DNA from: an uncultured Alistipes sp.
Lineage (GTDB): Bacteria > Bacteroidota > Bacteroidia > Bacteroidales > Rikenellaceae
DNA length: 64,000 nt
Reading direction: 5' to 3'
Assembly (NCBI GenBank): GCA_910577475.1
Contig: CAJTLJ010000010.1
Coordinates: forward strand, 1-64,000
The notes below the pieces were generated by a model that was not told where the DNA came from, ran no database searches, and saw nothing but the letters and a program-made list of their open reading frames with translations. The position numbers and the translations under genes were made by a program. This document shows, in pieces, positions 44,426 through 54,244 of this stretch (within the stretch, counting starts at the first letter, position 1; the number at the start of each line of letters is the position of its first letter).

Positions 44426-45085
44426 ATGCAGAGACTCTACTTACAGACCCCTCCCGTGGTCAAAAATCTGATTATTGCCAACTGTATCATGCTGTTGGCG
44501 ACCTCGCTGCTCCCTATCGGGAATGAGATCATCGGTTATTTGGCGCTTTTCAATGCCGAGAGCCCCTTTTTCCATTCGTTCCAGGTGGTGAGCTACATGT
44601 TCCTGCACGGCGGGCTGGAGCATCTTTTCTTCAATATGTTCGCGTTGTGGATGTTCGGGCGCACGCTCGAATACGAGCTCGGCTCGCAGCGCTTTCTTAC
44701 CTATTATCTGGTCTGCGGCATCGGCGCTGCGCTGTTGCAGCTCGGGGTGGGGTGGGTCGAGTACAACCATGCCGTGTCGCTCTACGGCGAGACGAGCCTG
44801 ACGGCCCGGATGCTGCTTCAGGTGCCGACCGTGGGTGCTTCGGGCGCCGTGTTCGGCCTGCTGCTGGCCTACGGGGTGATGCACCCCAATGCGATCATCA
44901 TGCTGATGATTCCGCCCGTGCCGATCAAGGCCAAGTGGTTTGTGCTGATCTACGGTCTGATCGAGTTCTTCTTCGGCATGTCCGGCCGCCAGTCCGGCGT
45001 GGCCCATTTCGCCCATCTGGGCGGTATGCTGTGGGGATTTCTGCTGCTCTGGTACTGGCGGAAGAACCGTAAAATCTTCTTCTGA
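44426..45085 (+). CDS. Rhomboid-family intramembrane serine protease
   Basis: The 219-residue protein has about six membrane helices, catalytic S139 in GASGAVFG and H197 in the AHLGG segment, plus the HGGLEHLFFNMFALW block (about 61-75) typical of rhomboids. It cleaves membrane proteins within or next to their membrane segments; the substrate is unknown. The next gene follows after 11 bases. Confidence 0.93.
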   Translation: MQRLYLQTPPVVKNLIIANCIMLLATSLLPIGNEIIGYLALFNAESPFFHSFQVVSYMFLHGGLEHLFFNMFALWMFGRTLEYELGSQRFLTYYLVCGIGAALLQLGVGWVEYNHAVSLYGETSLTARMLLQVPTVGASGAVFGLLLAYGVMHPNAIIMLMIPPVPIKAKWFVLIYGLIEFFFGMSGRQSGVAHFAHLGGMLWGFLLLWYWRKNRKIFF

Positions 45086-45096
45086 TCTCTTGCGTC

Positions 45097-46233
45097 ATGG
45101 CCGAATTCTACCGGAGCGAGACACGCAGTATCTGCGACAAAGGCCGCCGCGGTGAGCAGCGGAGCCCCGTCATGGCTTTGATCGACGGGGTAATGGTGTG
45201 CGTGAGCGCGGTCGTGGCGGCGTTGATGCTTTTCACCTATCTGGTTCCGTATCTCTCCACCCGCGGATGGCTCCTGCCCGTGCTGGGGCTGGTCGCTCCG
45301 GCGACCTATGTCGCGACGGTCTGCCTGATGCTCTACTGGATCATCCGGTGGCGGTGGATCTGGGCCTCCGTGATGATCGTACCGGTCTTCATCGGTCTCT
45401 TCTACCTGAATCTCTTTCTGCGCCCCGAGTTCCGGCGCGACTACGGTGCGACGGTCAAGGGCCGCGACATCGTGACGGTAATGACTTATAACGTGCGCAA
45501 TTTCTTCGCTTCCGACGGCACTTGCAGCCGCGACAGCCTGCTGGCCTGGGTGCGGGGCGTGGCTCCCGATATCCTCTGCATGCAGGAGTTCACCCCCTCG
45601 ACGGGCGGCGGTACGCGGGAGCTGATCGACTCGCTGCTGGCAGGCTACCACTCCACGCCGGCCGATCCGCGGACCGGATGCGTGGTCTATTCACGCTATC
45701 CGATCCTGCGCTGGGGTCATGTCGCCGATACCTCCGCGATCCGCGCCTTGTGGGTCGATCTGTCGCTGACCGGCGACACGCTGCGGGTCTATACGAACCA
45801 CCTGCACTCGACCCAGATTACTTCGGCTGACGATGAGTTCCTCTCGCCCGACCGTTTCCTGAGCGACACGGCCCGCGAGGAGAAGATGCGTTCGATTGTC
45901 CGGCGGTTCCGCGACAACTGCATCGCCCGGGCCGCGCAGGCCGACACAGTAGCCCGGGCGATGGCCCAATCGCCCTATCCGCGCATCGTCTGCGGGGATT
46001 TCAACGATACGCCCATGTCCAGTGTCTATCATACGATGTCACACGGAGTGGTCGACGCTTTCAGCGAGGCTGGGAAAGGCTACTCCTCCACTTATCGGGG
46101 TTTCAGCAATATGCTTCGGATCGACTTCGTGCTGTTGTCGCCCCGCTATGAGGTGCTTTTCTACGATACGCCCGATGTCGACTATTCGGACCACCGGCCC
46201 GTGGTGGTCAAATTCCGCAAGAGGGTGAACTGA
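45097..46233 (+). CDS. Membrane-anchored endonuclease/exonuclease/phosphatase-family protein
   Basis: The 378-residue protein has three membrane helices in residues 30-115 and then an EEP domain: MTYNVRNFF (near 128), MQEF, a GDFNDTP motif near 305 and a C-terminal YSDHRPVVV. The EEP fold covers Mg-dependent nucleases and phosphoesterases. With the membrane helices the domain could face the periplasm or the cytoplasm, and the substrate cannot be told. Likely co-transcribed with the rhomboid gene. Confidence 0.88.
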   Translation: MAEFYRSETRSICDKGRRGEQRSPVMALIDGVMVCVSAVVAALMLFTYLVPYLSTRGWLLPVLGLVAPATYVATVCLMLYWIIRWRWIWASVMIVPVFIGLFYLNLFLRPEFRRDYGATVKGRDIVTVMTYNVRNFFASDGTCSRDSLLAWVRGVAPDILCMQEFTPSTGGGTRELIDSLLAGYHSTPADPRTGCVVYSRYPILRWGHVADTSAIRALWVDLSLTGDTLRVYTNHLHSTQITSADDEFLSPDRFLSDTAREEKMRSIVRRFRDNCIARAAQADTVARAMAQSPYPRIVCGDFNDTPMSSVYHTMSHGVVDAFSEAGKGYSSTYRGFSNMLRIDFVLLSPRYEVLFYDTPDVDYSDHRPVVVKFRKRVN

Positions 46234-46256
46234 CTTCAACTTAAATATCGAATACG

Positions 46257-46703
46257 ATGATTGTAGATTCTTTGAAAAATGCAGCGCTGTATTACAGCGT
46301 GAATCCGCGCCTGGAGAGGGCGTTCGAGTACCTGAAGAGGGTCGATCTGTCGACGCTGGAGCCCGGTAAGTATGAGATCGAGGGCAAGGAGATTTTCCTC
46401 AATCTGGTGGAGCGCGACCTGAAGAGCAAGGCCGAGGCCAAGCTGGAGGTGCACAACGACTATCTGGATGTGCAGGTCGTGCTGCGCGGTACCGAGGGTT
46501 TCGGCTGGAGTGAGCGTGCCGACCTGAAGCAGCCGAAGGAGACTTTCAATGCCGAGAAGGACATCCAGTTCTTCGACGACGAGCCGCAGACCTACTATTA
46601 CCTGCGTCCCGGCCAGTTCACCATCCTGCTGCCCGAGGACGGCCATGCCCCGCTGGTGGGCGAGGGTCCGATCCGCAAGGCTATCCTGAAGGTGAAGATG
46701 TAA
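46257..46703 (+). CDS. YhcH/YjgK/YiaL family protein
   Basis: The 148-residue protein is full length for this cupin-like family, with the blocks GKYEIEGKEIFLNLVE, AKLEVHNDYLDVQVVLRGTE and GQFTILLPEDGHAP, where His and Glu residues bind metal. Relatives are linked to sialic-acid and other sugar breakdown and to TabA; no sugar-catabolic gene is adjacent here. It starts 23 bases after the EEP gene and ends at a strong hairpin. Confidence 0.9.
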   Translation: MIVDSLKNAALYYSVNPRLERAFEYLKRVDLSTLEPGKYEIEGKEIFLNLVERDLKSKAEAKLEVHNDYLDVQVVLRGTEGFGWSERADLKQPKETFNAEKDIQFFDDEPQTYYYLRPGQFTILLPEDGHAPLVGEGPIRKAILKVKM

Positions 46704-46721
46704 GGCTGTTTTTACCGTCAT

Positions 46722-46760
46722 GCAGAGCGCCCTGCCGAATCAATCGGCGGGGCGCTCTGC
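46722..46760 (+). terminator. Hairpin after the YhcH-family gene
   Basis: A 17-bp stem with one wobble pair (46722-46738 with 46744-46760), 18 bases after the stop. No T-run follows. Confidence 0.65.
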
Positions 46761-46951
46761 GTGGAATGGGGGCCGGCGAGGTTCGGGATGTTTCGACTGT
46801 GCGGCTTCGGCGGTCCCTCCTCTCTCCTGATATTTTCTTGTCATTCCGAGCGCAGCTGCGAAGTCGGGGGGGGCGGATCAACGAACCCGGTGAACCGTAT
46901 CGGCGAATGTCCGGCAGTCGGGGGCATTTGACGGTGTTCCGCTTAAGGGAC
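46761..46951. other. Non-coding spacer between converging units
   Basis: I see no gene. It contains TGTCATTCCGAGCGCAG (46839-46855), related to blocks in the spacer at 56210-56290, and a G8 run. Confidence 0.4.
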
Positions 46952-46987
46952 AAAAAAGCCGCAGTCCGATGCGTCGGACTGCGGCTT
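46952..46987 (-). terminator. Intrinsic terminator of the susCD operon
   Basis: On the minus strand a 14-bp stem (46987-46974 with 46969-46956, TGCG-type loop) is followed by a T-run (46957-46952). Confidence 0.88.
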
Positions 46988-47007
46988 GCTGTTTGGATTC
47001 GGTATGG

Positions 47008-49335
47008 CTATCGGAGCTCTACCAGGTTCACCTGCTTCAGATACTGAACACGCTCCATGCGGGGCGTCACGTTCATACGCGGCGTCAGGTTGTAGGTCGG
47101 GATCGAGAACTTACCGCTCTTCGAGAGGCTCTTGGCTGCAGCACCGGCTTTCTTCACGAGAGTGAAGGGCCCAACTGCGTAGTCTTTCGAGTAACCGAGC
47201 AGACTGCTTCCGTCGTCGAGCAGCAGGAATAAATCGGCACCGGTGAACGGAAGAGTCACGTTATCCTGCGTACCTTCGCCTCCTACCAGCTGACCGTTAG
47301 CGTCGCCGGAGAGCGTGCCGTACAGAGCGATATCCTCGCCACTGCCCCAGCAGATATAACCATTCTTGCTGTCGTAGCAACGGGCAAAGAGAGCGACGGT
47401 ACCGGGACCGTACTGCGAGTTCTGCTTCCGCGTGGTCAACTGCTCGGGAATGCCCATCAGCGCCTTGTTGCCGGTATTCTCGTCCTTCTGCCATAAAGCA
47501 TAGAGGGCGACGTCATTGACGGGACTCGTTCCCCATCCGGTGATGTTGAACGCCTTGTTCGACTTCTTGATCGATACATTGATATCGAAACTCTGCGGAG
47601 TGTTGGTCTTTTCGGTCTTGGTCGAGGTTACGGTCCAGGTGCCGATCCATGCGGAGTACTCCGGATCCATTTGGCCGACAGCCGCCGTTTTGAAGGTCTT
47701 GGTCGAGGCTTCGGAGCGGGGAGCCGCCGTGTTCTTGTTGATGCAGAAAGCGAATACGGTGTACTCGGTATCCGGATCGAAGGAGTCGACCTCCAGGTCC
47801 TTGACGGGACCTTTGGTCGCCAGCGACTCTACGACCTCCGGAATCGTTACGTTTACACCCTGCTGGGGATAAACGACCTGAACCAGATAGTTGATGTAGT
47901 CCTGGAAATAGAGTCCGATGGTCTCGTACTCCTCGAGCAGCCCCTGCAGATCTGCAGTGGGAATTACATCCCAGAGGTAGAGCAGATTGTCGGCATTGGG
48001 CGTGATGTTGACGGTAGCCCAGGTCTCGTCGATGTCCGTGATGTTGAATTCGGCTGCGAACTGGGACGGCGAGATTCCCCCCCCCGAGGTGTACTCGAAG
48101 GGAACGGCCGCAGCGGCACCGATTGCATCGCCGTCGGCGCTGTAGGGAACCAGTACGAGGGTGAACTCACCGTTGCTGTTGAGGGTTACCGAGAACTGGC
48201 CGTCTTCGGATACGCTCACGGACGGGATGCTTCCGTCGATGATTCCGGCTCTCGTTTCGGCGATGGCAGTTTCGTCGGCCGAGATGTCGCCCTCCACCGT
48301 TGCATAGCGGAACGAAGCGGCATCGCTGTTTCTCTGAGCGTTGAAGATGGCCGAAGGCAGACCGTCCACATCGGTGAAGATGCCCTCGAAGGTAGCCTCT
48401 ACCATCGGATCGACTGCGTTGCCGCCAGGCAGAACAATGCGGGTCTTGCCCGAGTTGTTGGCATAGAGCCACGAGTCGTTGTTGTAGAGCGGCAGATTGA
48501 GCAGAATACCTTTCACGGGGAACGTGATCACGCCGTCTTTTAACTGACCATAAAGGTCTTCTTCTATGCCTTGGAAGAAATCCGAGCAAGCCGAAGCAAT
48601 CGACATCCAACCATACTCCGGGTTGATCATGAATCCGATTTCAGAGGGCTGGATGATAACCTTGTCGGGATTCGATGCGTCGACGACGATGTAGGCTTCA
48701 CGGCACATGCTGGCTACCTCTGCGGGAGAAGCACCGAACATGGCAGCGATGAGCTCGGGCGAGTAGACGTTGCCCAGACGGTAGAGACCCTTCTTGAGGG
48801 GGCTTTCGTAGAGGTCGGCCTCCGTGTTGAGGAACGACTTGACATCGAAGACACTGCAGATGATGTCATCCTGCCAGATGGCTTTCTCTTCGAGAAGCGT
48901 CCACGGATCGTAGATGATCGAGAAGGTGTACTGAGCGGCGCCGTAGGCCGTGGAGTGGGTGCCGTCGGCCAGCGAGAGCGTCATCGAGTAGGGGGTGCTG
49001 AACTCCAGGTCGCGGAAAGAGAACGAGATCTCGACGTGGGCCGTCGTCTCGCCGTCGGCGAAACGAACGGTCGGGTTCACCGTAAAGATCTCCGCACTCT
49101 CCTCTCCGGGATTGAAGAGGACGCGGGTGCTGAACTCTCCGGCGTTCGAGCTGCGCATGACCGGCACGAGAACCGTGTTCTGGCCTTCGCTGATCTCGAT
49201 CTTAGACGAAGCGTTTACGGGGAAATAGACGCCGTAGCCGTTGATACCGTTTGCGGGATCGGTATCGTCGTCGGAGCAGGCCGTGAAGCCTGCCAGCGCG
49301 ACGATCGCCAATAAGATATATTTCAATGTTTTCAT
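47008..49335 (-). CDS. Surface lipoprotein in SusE/F position
   Basis: The 775-residue protein has a lipoprotein signal (LAGFTACSDDDTDP), with acids after the Cys fitting surface export. Residues about 30-140 are an Ig/Calx-beta-like domain (FADGETTAHVEI, TPYSMTLSLADG). Fn3-like segments follow (DPDTEYTVFAF near 545). The C-terminal module starts AWIGTWTV (near 580). It is the third gene after susC and susD, where SusE/F-like glycan-binding lipoproteins sit, but sequence alone does not show the ligand. A related C-terminal module occurs in the lipoprotein at 58464-60641. Confidence 0.78.
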   Translation of the reverse strand: MKTLKYILLAIVALAGFTACSDDDTDPANGINGYGVYFPVNASSKIEISEGQNTVLVPVMRSSNAGEFSTRVLFNPGEESAEIFTVNPTVRFADGETTAHVEISFSFRDLEFSTPYSMTLSLADGTHSTAYGAAQYTFSIIYDPWTLLEEKAIWQDDIICSVFDVKSFLNTEADLYESPLKKGLYRLGNVYSPELIAAMFGASPAEVASMCREAYIVVDASNPDKVIIQPSEIGFMINPEYGWMSIASACSDFFQGIEEDLYGQLKDGVITFPVKGILLNLPLYNNDSWLYANNSGKTRIVLPGGNAVDPMVEATFEGIFTDVDGLPSAIFNAQRNSDAASFRYATVEGDISADETAIAETRAGIIDGSIPSVSVSEDGQFSVTLNSNGEFTLVLVPYSADGDAIGAAAAVPFEYTSGGGISPSQFAAEFNITDIDETWATVNITPNADNLLYLWDVIPTADLQGLLEEYETIGLYFQDYINYLVQVVYPQQGVNVTIPEVVESLATKGPVKDLEVDSFDPDTEYTVFAFCINKNTAAPRSEASTKTFKTAAVGQMDPEYSAWIGTWTVTSTKTEKTNTPQSFDINVSIKKSNKAFNITGWGTSPVNDVALYALWQKDENTGNKALMGIPEQLTTRKQNSQYGPGTVALFARCYDSKNGYICWGSGEDIALYGTLSGDANGQLVGGEGTQDNVTLPFTGADLFLLLDDGSSLLGYSKDYAVGPFTLVKKAGAAAKSLSKSGKFSIPTYNLTPRMNVTPRMERVQYLKQVNLVELR

Positions 49336-49371
49336 ATGCTGTTATTTGTTTTGCGTTAATGCGTCATTCCG

Positions 49372-50955
49372 TTAGACTCTGCCCGACGGATCGGGGTTGT
49401 TCAACTCCTGCGGAATGCCCCGGTTGTTCTGAATCTCGGTACGGGGAATGCAGAGGTTCCACCAGGGAGCGATCTCCTCGCAGTTGTAGATCTGGTTGTT
49501 CGAGAAGTTCGATCCGTTGTAACCGCGGTTCAGACCCAGGCGCAGACGCTTGTAGTCGAACAGTACGATACCCTCGCCCCAGAACTCGATACGCTTCTGA
49601 AGGATCACAGCCTTCTGGAAGGCCTCGAAGGAGGAGATGGCCGAGCAGTCGTAGGATGCGTTGCGGGTTCTGACGAACTCGTTCAGCAGTCGCTTGCCCT
49701 CGCTCAGGTTAGCCTTGCCGGCAGCCTCGGCTTCGATCAGGTACATCTCCTCGACGCGCATCAGCGGAATGTCGGTAGCGGCACCCGTCTTCGGCGATAC
49801 GGTATCGCCGTTGGCCGGCTTGAACTTGATGTTGGCATAATCCTCGCACTCGCTCAGGAATGCCTCGCGGTCGGGGTAGATGATCTGATAGTGGTGGTAG
49901 CGGCCGCGGGCCGGATCGATCCAGCTGTACTTGCGGAAGTCCGATGCGGGAATCTGGTCGTAGAGAGCCTTGCTGATGCAGAAAGCGGCACCCTGACCCA
50001 TCATTCCGTAGCCGAAATCCTGCTCGTTGGACATGAAGGCGACGAAGTTCATCAGGTTCGAGACGTTCTCGCTCTCCTGAACCATCGCCCACATCCAGGA
50101 GTTCTGGGTCGAAACGCTGTTGAAGCCGTTGATCCACTGATCCTGCGTCAGCACGGTGCAGCCCGAAGCGTCGATCGCCTTGCGGGCGTATTCGGCAGCC
50201 TTGGCATAGTTGTCGGCCGACTTCTCGCCGCGCTCCAGGTAGGCACGGGCGTAAAGACCGTAAACGACAGCCAGATTCGGCATGTTGGCCTCGGTGCGGG
50301 CGTAGCTCTTCAGATACTTTTCTGCATTCTCCAGGTCGCTGAAGATAAGTTCGTAAACGGCATCGACCGTAGCACGGGGGTTGTTGGCGGCCATCTGCTC
50401 GGTCGTATCCTCGGTAACGATCGGAATCGAGAGACCGACTACATCGGGTGCGGAGGTGTAGGGGTTCGTCTTGAACTCGTACAGGCGCACCATGTCGAGG
50501 TAGAAGAAGGCGCGGTAGGCGTAGGCCAGACCCATGTAGGTGGGGTCGCCGTTGGTGCTCTTGACCGTCTTCAGCACGTCGTTGCAGGCCTTGACCCAGG
50601 GCCAGTAGCTGTTCCAGAAGTGTGCGGCAAGACCGTAGGTGTAGCCCCACGAGGTATTGTCGCCGTAGGCGTAGAACCAGTTGTAACCGAGGTTACCGCC
50701 GTGTACGAAATCCTCTCCCATACTCTCGCGAGCCATGATCAGCGAAGGATAGCCGAAGTCGTTGTGCTCGCCGACGCCGGCGAACCCGGGCTGCACCATG
50801 GCGCCGGGAATACCGGCCACCATCGCGTCCACGCGATCCTTCACCTGATTATAAACCGCTCCGTTCGTCGGCTCCACCTCTTTGATGCAGCTGCTGAAGA
50901 GCGTTGCGGAGAGCGCGGAAGCGGTTATCAATTTCAGTATGTTTTTCATATTCAT
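49372..50955 (-). CDS. SusD/RagB-family nutrient-binding lipoprotein
   Basis: The 527-residue protein has a lipoprotein signal ending LFSSC (Cys near 23), the SusD helical core (ATVDAVYELIFSDLENAEKYL near 210) with TPR-like pairs, and the C-terminal RVEEMYLIEAEA and RIEFWGEGIVLFDYKR blocks typical of the family. It caps the SusC barrel and captures the nutrient at the cell surface. It lies 20 bases after susC. The substrate is not deducible. Confidence 0.95.
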   Translation of the reverse strand: MNMKNILKLITASALSATLFSSCIKEVEPTNGAVYNQVKDRVDAMVAGIPGAMVQPGFAGVGEHNDFGYPSLIMARESMGEDFVHGGNLGYNWFYAYGDNTSWGYTYGLAAHFWNSYWPWVKACNDVLKTVKSTNGDPTYMGLAYAYRAFFYLDMVRLYEFKTNPYTSAPDVVGLSIPIVTEDTTEQMAANNPRATVDAVYELIFSDLENAEKYLKSYARTEANMPNLAVVYGLYARAYLERGEKSADNYAKAAEYARKAIDASGCTVLTQDQWINGFNSVSTQNSWMWAMVQESENVSNLMNFVAFMSNEQDFGYGMMGQGAAFCISKALYDQIPASDFRKYSWIDPARGRYHHYQIIYPDREAFLSECEDYANIKFKPANGDTVSPKTGAATDIPLMRVEEMYLIEAEAAGKANLSEGKRLLNEFVRTRNASYDCSAISSFEAFQKAVILQKRIEFWGEGIVLFDYKRLRLGLNRGYNGSNFSNNQIYNCEEIAPWWNLCIPRTEIQNNRGIPQELNNPDPSGRV

Positions 50956-50975
50956 TCTTTTTTATGTGTTGCCGA

Positions 50976-53900
50976 TTAGAACTGAACCGTAATACCGCCC
51001 GAGATGGTGCGGATCGGAGAGTAGGTAGCGTTGTTGGTCGAACCCGTGAACGAGTAGCGGGGATCGAAACCGTCGCGGTAGGACCAGTAGAACACATTGT
51101 CGCATGCCAGGTAGACGCGCAGCGAGTGTACGCCGAACTTCGAGGTCCACTTGTGCGGGAAGGTGTAACCTACCTGGATGTTCTGGATGTTCAGGTAGCT
51201 GGCATCCGTCAGGAAGCGGTCGGAAACAGCGGCCGTGTAGCGGTCGTTGTACTGCAGACGCGGGATGTTGGACTCGGGATTCTCGGGAGTCCATGCGTTC
51301 AGCAGGTCCTTGTGCATGTTCATACCGACCGAAGTGCCTACGGGCGAGGTCATCGAACCGGCGTAGCCCGAATCGTAGGCCAGACCGCCGATCTGGTAGG
51401 TGAAGCTGGCGCTTACGTCCACACCGAAGAAGGCGATGCTCGTATTGAAACCACCGTAGAGATCGGCGATGGCATTGCCGGAGGTGTAGTAGGTAGCCTG
51501 CTGATAGGCGGTCGTGGTCTCGATGGCTCCGGTCTCGGGGTTGGTCGTGTACCACATCGACTCACCCGTGTCGGGTTTCACGCCGGCATACTTCGGGATG
51601 TAGAAGGTGTGGAGCGACTCGCCCTCGGTGAAGAAGTAGCTGCCCGAAGCGAAGCCCTCGTAGCCCTCGATGGTTTTAGCGGTCTTGCGCTCCTCGGGCA
51701 GTTTGAGGATCTTGTTCTTGTAGTGGGTCAGGTTCAGACCGAAGTTCCACTGCACGTTCTTGCGGTTGAGCAGCACGGCGTTCAGGTTCAGCTCGATACC
51801 CGAGTTGCGCATGTCGCCGATGTTGGCATAGTAGCTCGAGTAACCCATCGAAGGAGCCACGGGGAATGCGAAGAGCATGTCGGTGGTCTTGCGGTAGAAA
51901 TACTCGAACGAACCGGACAGACGGCCCTTGAAGAGGTCGAACTCGGCACCGACGTTGAAGTTGGTGTTGGTCTCCCAGGTGATGTTCTCGTTACCCTGTG
52001 CGGTGAAGATCACGCCCGGCTTCGAGGCCGAGTTGACGATCTGGTAGTTGTGGGTATAGCGGTATGCGCCGATGTTGTCGTTACCCTGCGAACCGATCGA
52101 AGCCTTGAGCTTCAGCATGTCGATCCACTTGACGTTGAACCAGCTCTCGCGGTTGATCAGCCAGGCGGCGCCAGCCGACCAGAAGTTACCCCAGCGGTGA
52201 TCGGGGTGGAAGCGCGAGGAGGCGTCGCGACGGTACGAACCGCTGACGAAGATACGCTCGTCGTAGTCGTACTGTACGCGGCCGAAGTAACCCTCGTTGT
52301 TGTACTCGCCCGAGTAGGACGTTACCGAACCGTCGACCAGGGCATTGGCGAGCTCGTCGTTGCCGTCCAGGAAGATGTTCGAGCGCGAACCGTTCAGGAG
52401 GGCCGTGCTGTAGTTGTAGTACTCGTGACCGGCCATGATGTCGATCGAGTGATGCTCGGCGAAGGTCTTCGAGTAGTTGATGAGCTGCTGCAGGTTGTAG
52501 GAGAACGAGCGGTTGTGCTGCTTGCTCAGGATACCGCCCTGCGATGCGAACTGACCGTAGAAACGGTTCAGCATCGAGGAGTAGCGCGTCTCGTCGAGGT
52601 TCATGCCCACGTTCAGGGTCACTTTCAGACCCTCGTAGAGCGTGAAGTCGGCGAAGGCCGAACCCGAGAAGGCGTTACCGTTCGAGTTGTTGGGGTTGAG
52701 CTGGCTGTCCAGCAGGGCGTTCGCATTGGCGAAGACGGGACGCGTCATGCCGGCGTTCATGCCGTTACCGTAGTCGTACATCTTGATGCCGTACTGGTCG
52801 TACATGACATTGCCCATGCCGTCGCGCACGTAAACCGGATAGATCGGAGCCATCGACGAGGTGAAGGCGAAGACGTTGGCCGTCGATTCGCCCTCGCCGT
52901 CGGCATTCAGCGAATTCCAGTCGAAGTTGGCGTAGGATGCGTTGGCACCCACCTTGAGCCACTTCTTGGCCTGGAAGTCGGCCTTCAGACGGGCCGTGTA
53001 GCGGTACATGTCCGAACCCTGGACGATACCCTTGCTGTTCAGGTAGCCGAACGAAGCGTAGAAGTTCGAGCGGTCGGTAGAGCCCGAGACGCTGACGTTG
53101 TACTCCTGACGGAACGAGTTCTCGTAGGCTTCGTCATTCCAGTCGTCGGCGGTCAGCCAATAGTCCTGACCTTTGTAGGTCACCCGGCGGCCCAGCGTGG
53201 CGGCGGGGTTCATCCGGCCGTTCGAGCCGATCATGTACTGGCCGTTGGGTACGGTGAAGACGTTGTAGCCCAGACCGCCCTCCTCGGACGAAACCAGCTG
53301 GTTGTTAGCCAGAATCATGGCATTGGCCGCGGTCTGACCGTCGGAGAGGAACTTCGAGTAGAGGGCGTGGTAGTGCGTTTCGTAGTATTGACCCGGATCG
53401 GTGATGTAGTCGTAGTCCTTGGTGGCGCGCGAGTTCACACCCCACTTGGCGTCTACGGTCACGATGGCGTCGCGGCCCTTGGCGCGCTTGGTGGTGATCA
53501 TGATGACGCCGTTGGCACCGCGGGCACCGTACAGGGCGTTCGAGGCGGCGTCCTTCAGGACGGTCATGGACTCGATGTCATTCGGGTTGATGTTGTTCAG
53601 GTCACCCTCGTAAGGAGCGCCGTCCACGATGAAGAGCGGCTCCTGGCTGGCGCTGATCGAGCTGAATCCGCGGATTCGGATCGAAGGCGACGAGCCCGGG
53701 GCGCCCGTGGAGTTGGACAGCTGCACGCCGGATACCTGACCGGCCAGTGCCTGAGCGACGTTCGAAGTCTGTACTTTGGCGATATCATCCGATTTGACGA
53801 TGCCGGCAGAACCGGTGAAGGCCTCTTTCTTGGCCTGACCGAAAGCGACCACGATCACATCGTCGATGCTCTTCGTGTCCTCCTTCAGTACCACCTCCAG

Positions 53901-54170
53901 ATTGGTCTGGCCGTTGATGGCGACCACCTGGCTCTCGTAACCGATGAACGAAACCACCAGATTACCGTTCACCGGGGCACGCAGAGCAAACTCTCCGGCG
54001 ATGTTGGTCGACGTACCCGAGGTCGTCGATCCCTCTACAAGCACGGTGGCTCCTACGATCGGATTGCCGTCCTCGCCGCTTACTCTACCCGATACTTGCT
54101 TGTTCTGGGCCACTGCCATGGCAGCTACGCTCAGAACCGCAACTAACGATAGTACAAGTTTTCTAATCAT
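50976..54170 (-). CDS. SusC/RagA-family TonB-dependent transporter
   Basis: The 1064-residue protein has a signal peptide (cleavage after AVAQ), a carboxypeptidase-regulatory-like domain (about 25-100, SGRVSGEDGNPIVGATV), a TonB-box-like IDDVIVVAFG near 102-111, the plug domain with PLFIVDGAPYEG and DIESMTVLKDAASNALYG (about 165-215), and a 22-strand barrel ending GGITVQF. It imports large nutrients with energy from TonB. It heads a three-gene operon with no sugar-degrading enzyme or regulator beside it, so the substrate is open. Confidence 0.96.
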   Translation of the reverse strand: MIRKLVLSLVAVLSVAAMAVAQNKQVSGRVSGEDGNPIVGATVLVEGSTTSGTSTNIAGEFALRAPVNGNLVVSFIGYESQVVAINGQTNLEVVLKEDTKSIDDVIVVAFGQAKKEAFTGSAGIVKSDDIAKVQTSNVAQALAGQVSGVQLSNSTGAPGSSPSIRIRGFSSISASQEPLFIVDGAPYEGDLNNINPNDIESMTVLKDAASNALYGARGANGVIMITTKRAKGRDAIVTVDAKWGVNSRATKDYDYITDPGQYYETHYHALYSKFLSDGQTAANAMILANNQLVSSEEGGLGYNVFTVPNGQYMIGSNGRMNPAATLGRRVTYKGQDYWLTADDWNDEAYENSFRQEYNVSVSGSTDRSNFYASFGYLNSKGIVQGSDMYRYTARLKADFQAKKWLKVGANASYANFDWNSLNADGEGESTANVFAFTSSMAPIYPVYVRDGMGNVMYDQYGIKMYDYGNGMNAGMTRPVFANANALLDSQLNPNNSNGNAFSGSAFADFTLYEGLKVTLNVGMNLDETRYSSMLNRFYGQFASQGGILSKQHNRSFSYNLQQLINYSKTFAEHHSIDIMAGHEYYNYSTALLNGSRSNIFLDGNDELANALVDGSVTSYSGEYNNEGYFGRVQYDYDERIFVSGSYRRDASSRFHPDHRWGNFWSAGAAWLINRESWFNVKWIDMLKLKASIGSQGNDNIGAYRYTHNYQIVNSASKPGVIFTAQGNENITWETNTNFNVGAEFDLFKGRLSGSFEYFYRKTTDMLFAFPVAPSMGYSSYYANIGDMRNSGIELNLNAVLLNRKNVQWNFGLNLTHYKNKILKLPEERKTAKTIEGYEGFASGSYFFTEGESLHTFYIPKYAGVKPDTGESMWYTTNPETGAIETTTAYQQATYYTSGNAIADLYGGFNTSIAFFGVDVSASFTYQIGGLAYDSGYAGSMTSPVGTSVGMNMHKDLLNAWTPENPESNIPRLQYNDRYTAAVSDRFLTDASYLNIQNIQVGYTFPHKWTSKFGVHSLRVYLACDNVFYWSYRDGFDPRYSFTGSTNNATYSPIRTISGGITVQF

Positions 54171-54212
54171 AAGCGTTAATTTTATTAGTTTTGTAAAATA
54201 AAAAGTTCAGTG

Positions 54213-54244
54213 CAAATATAAAAAAAATATATCCAGCGAACAAA
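54213..54244 (-). promoter_or_regulatory. susC promoter
   Basis: On the minus strand TTTG (54244-54241), 20 bases, TATATTTG (54220-54213). It is an excellent match, 42 bases before the start. Confidence 0.82.

Noticed and set aside
50904..54146. A 1080-codon plus-strand frame opposite susC
   Set aside because: susC is complete on the other strand; the antisense translation shows no family features.
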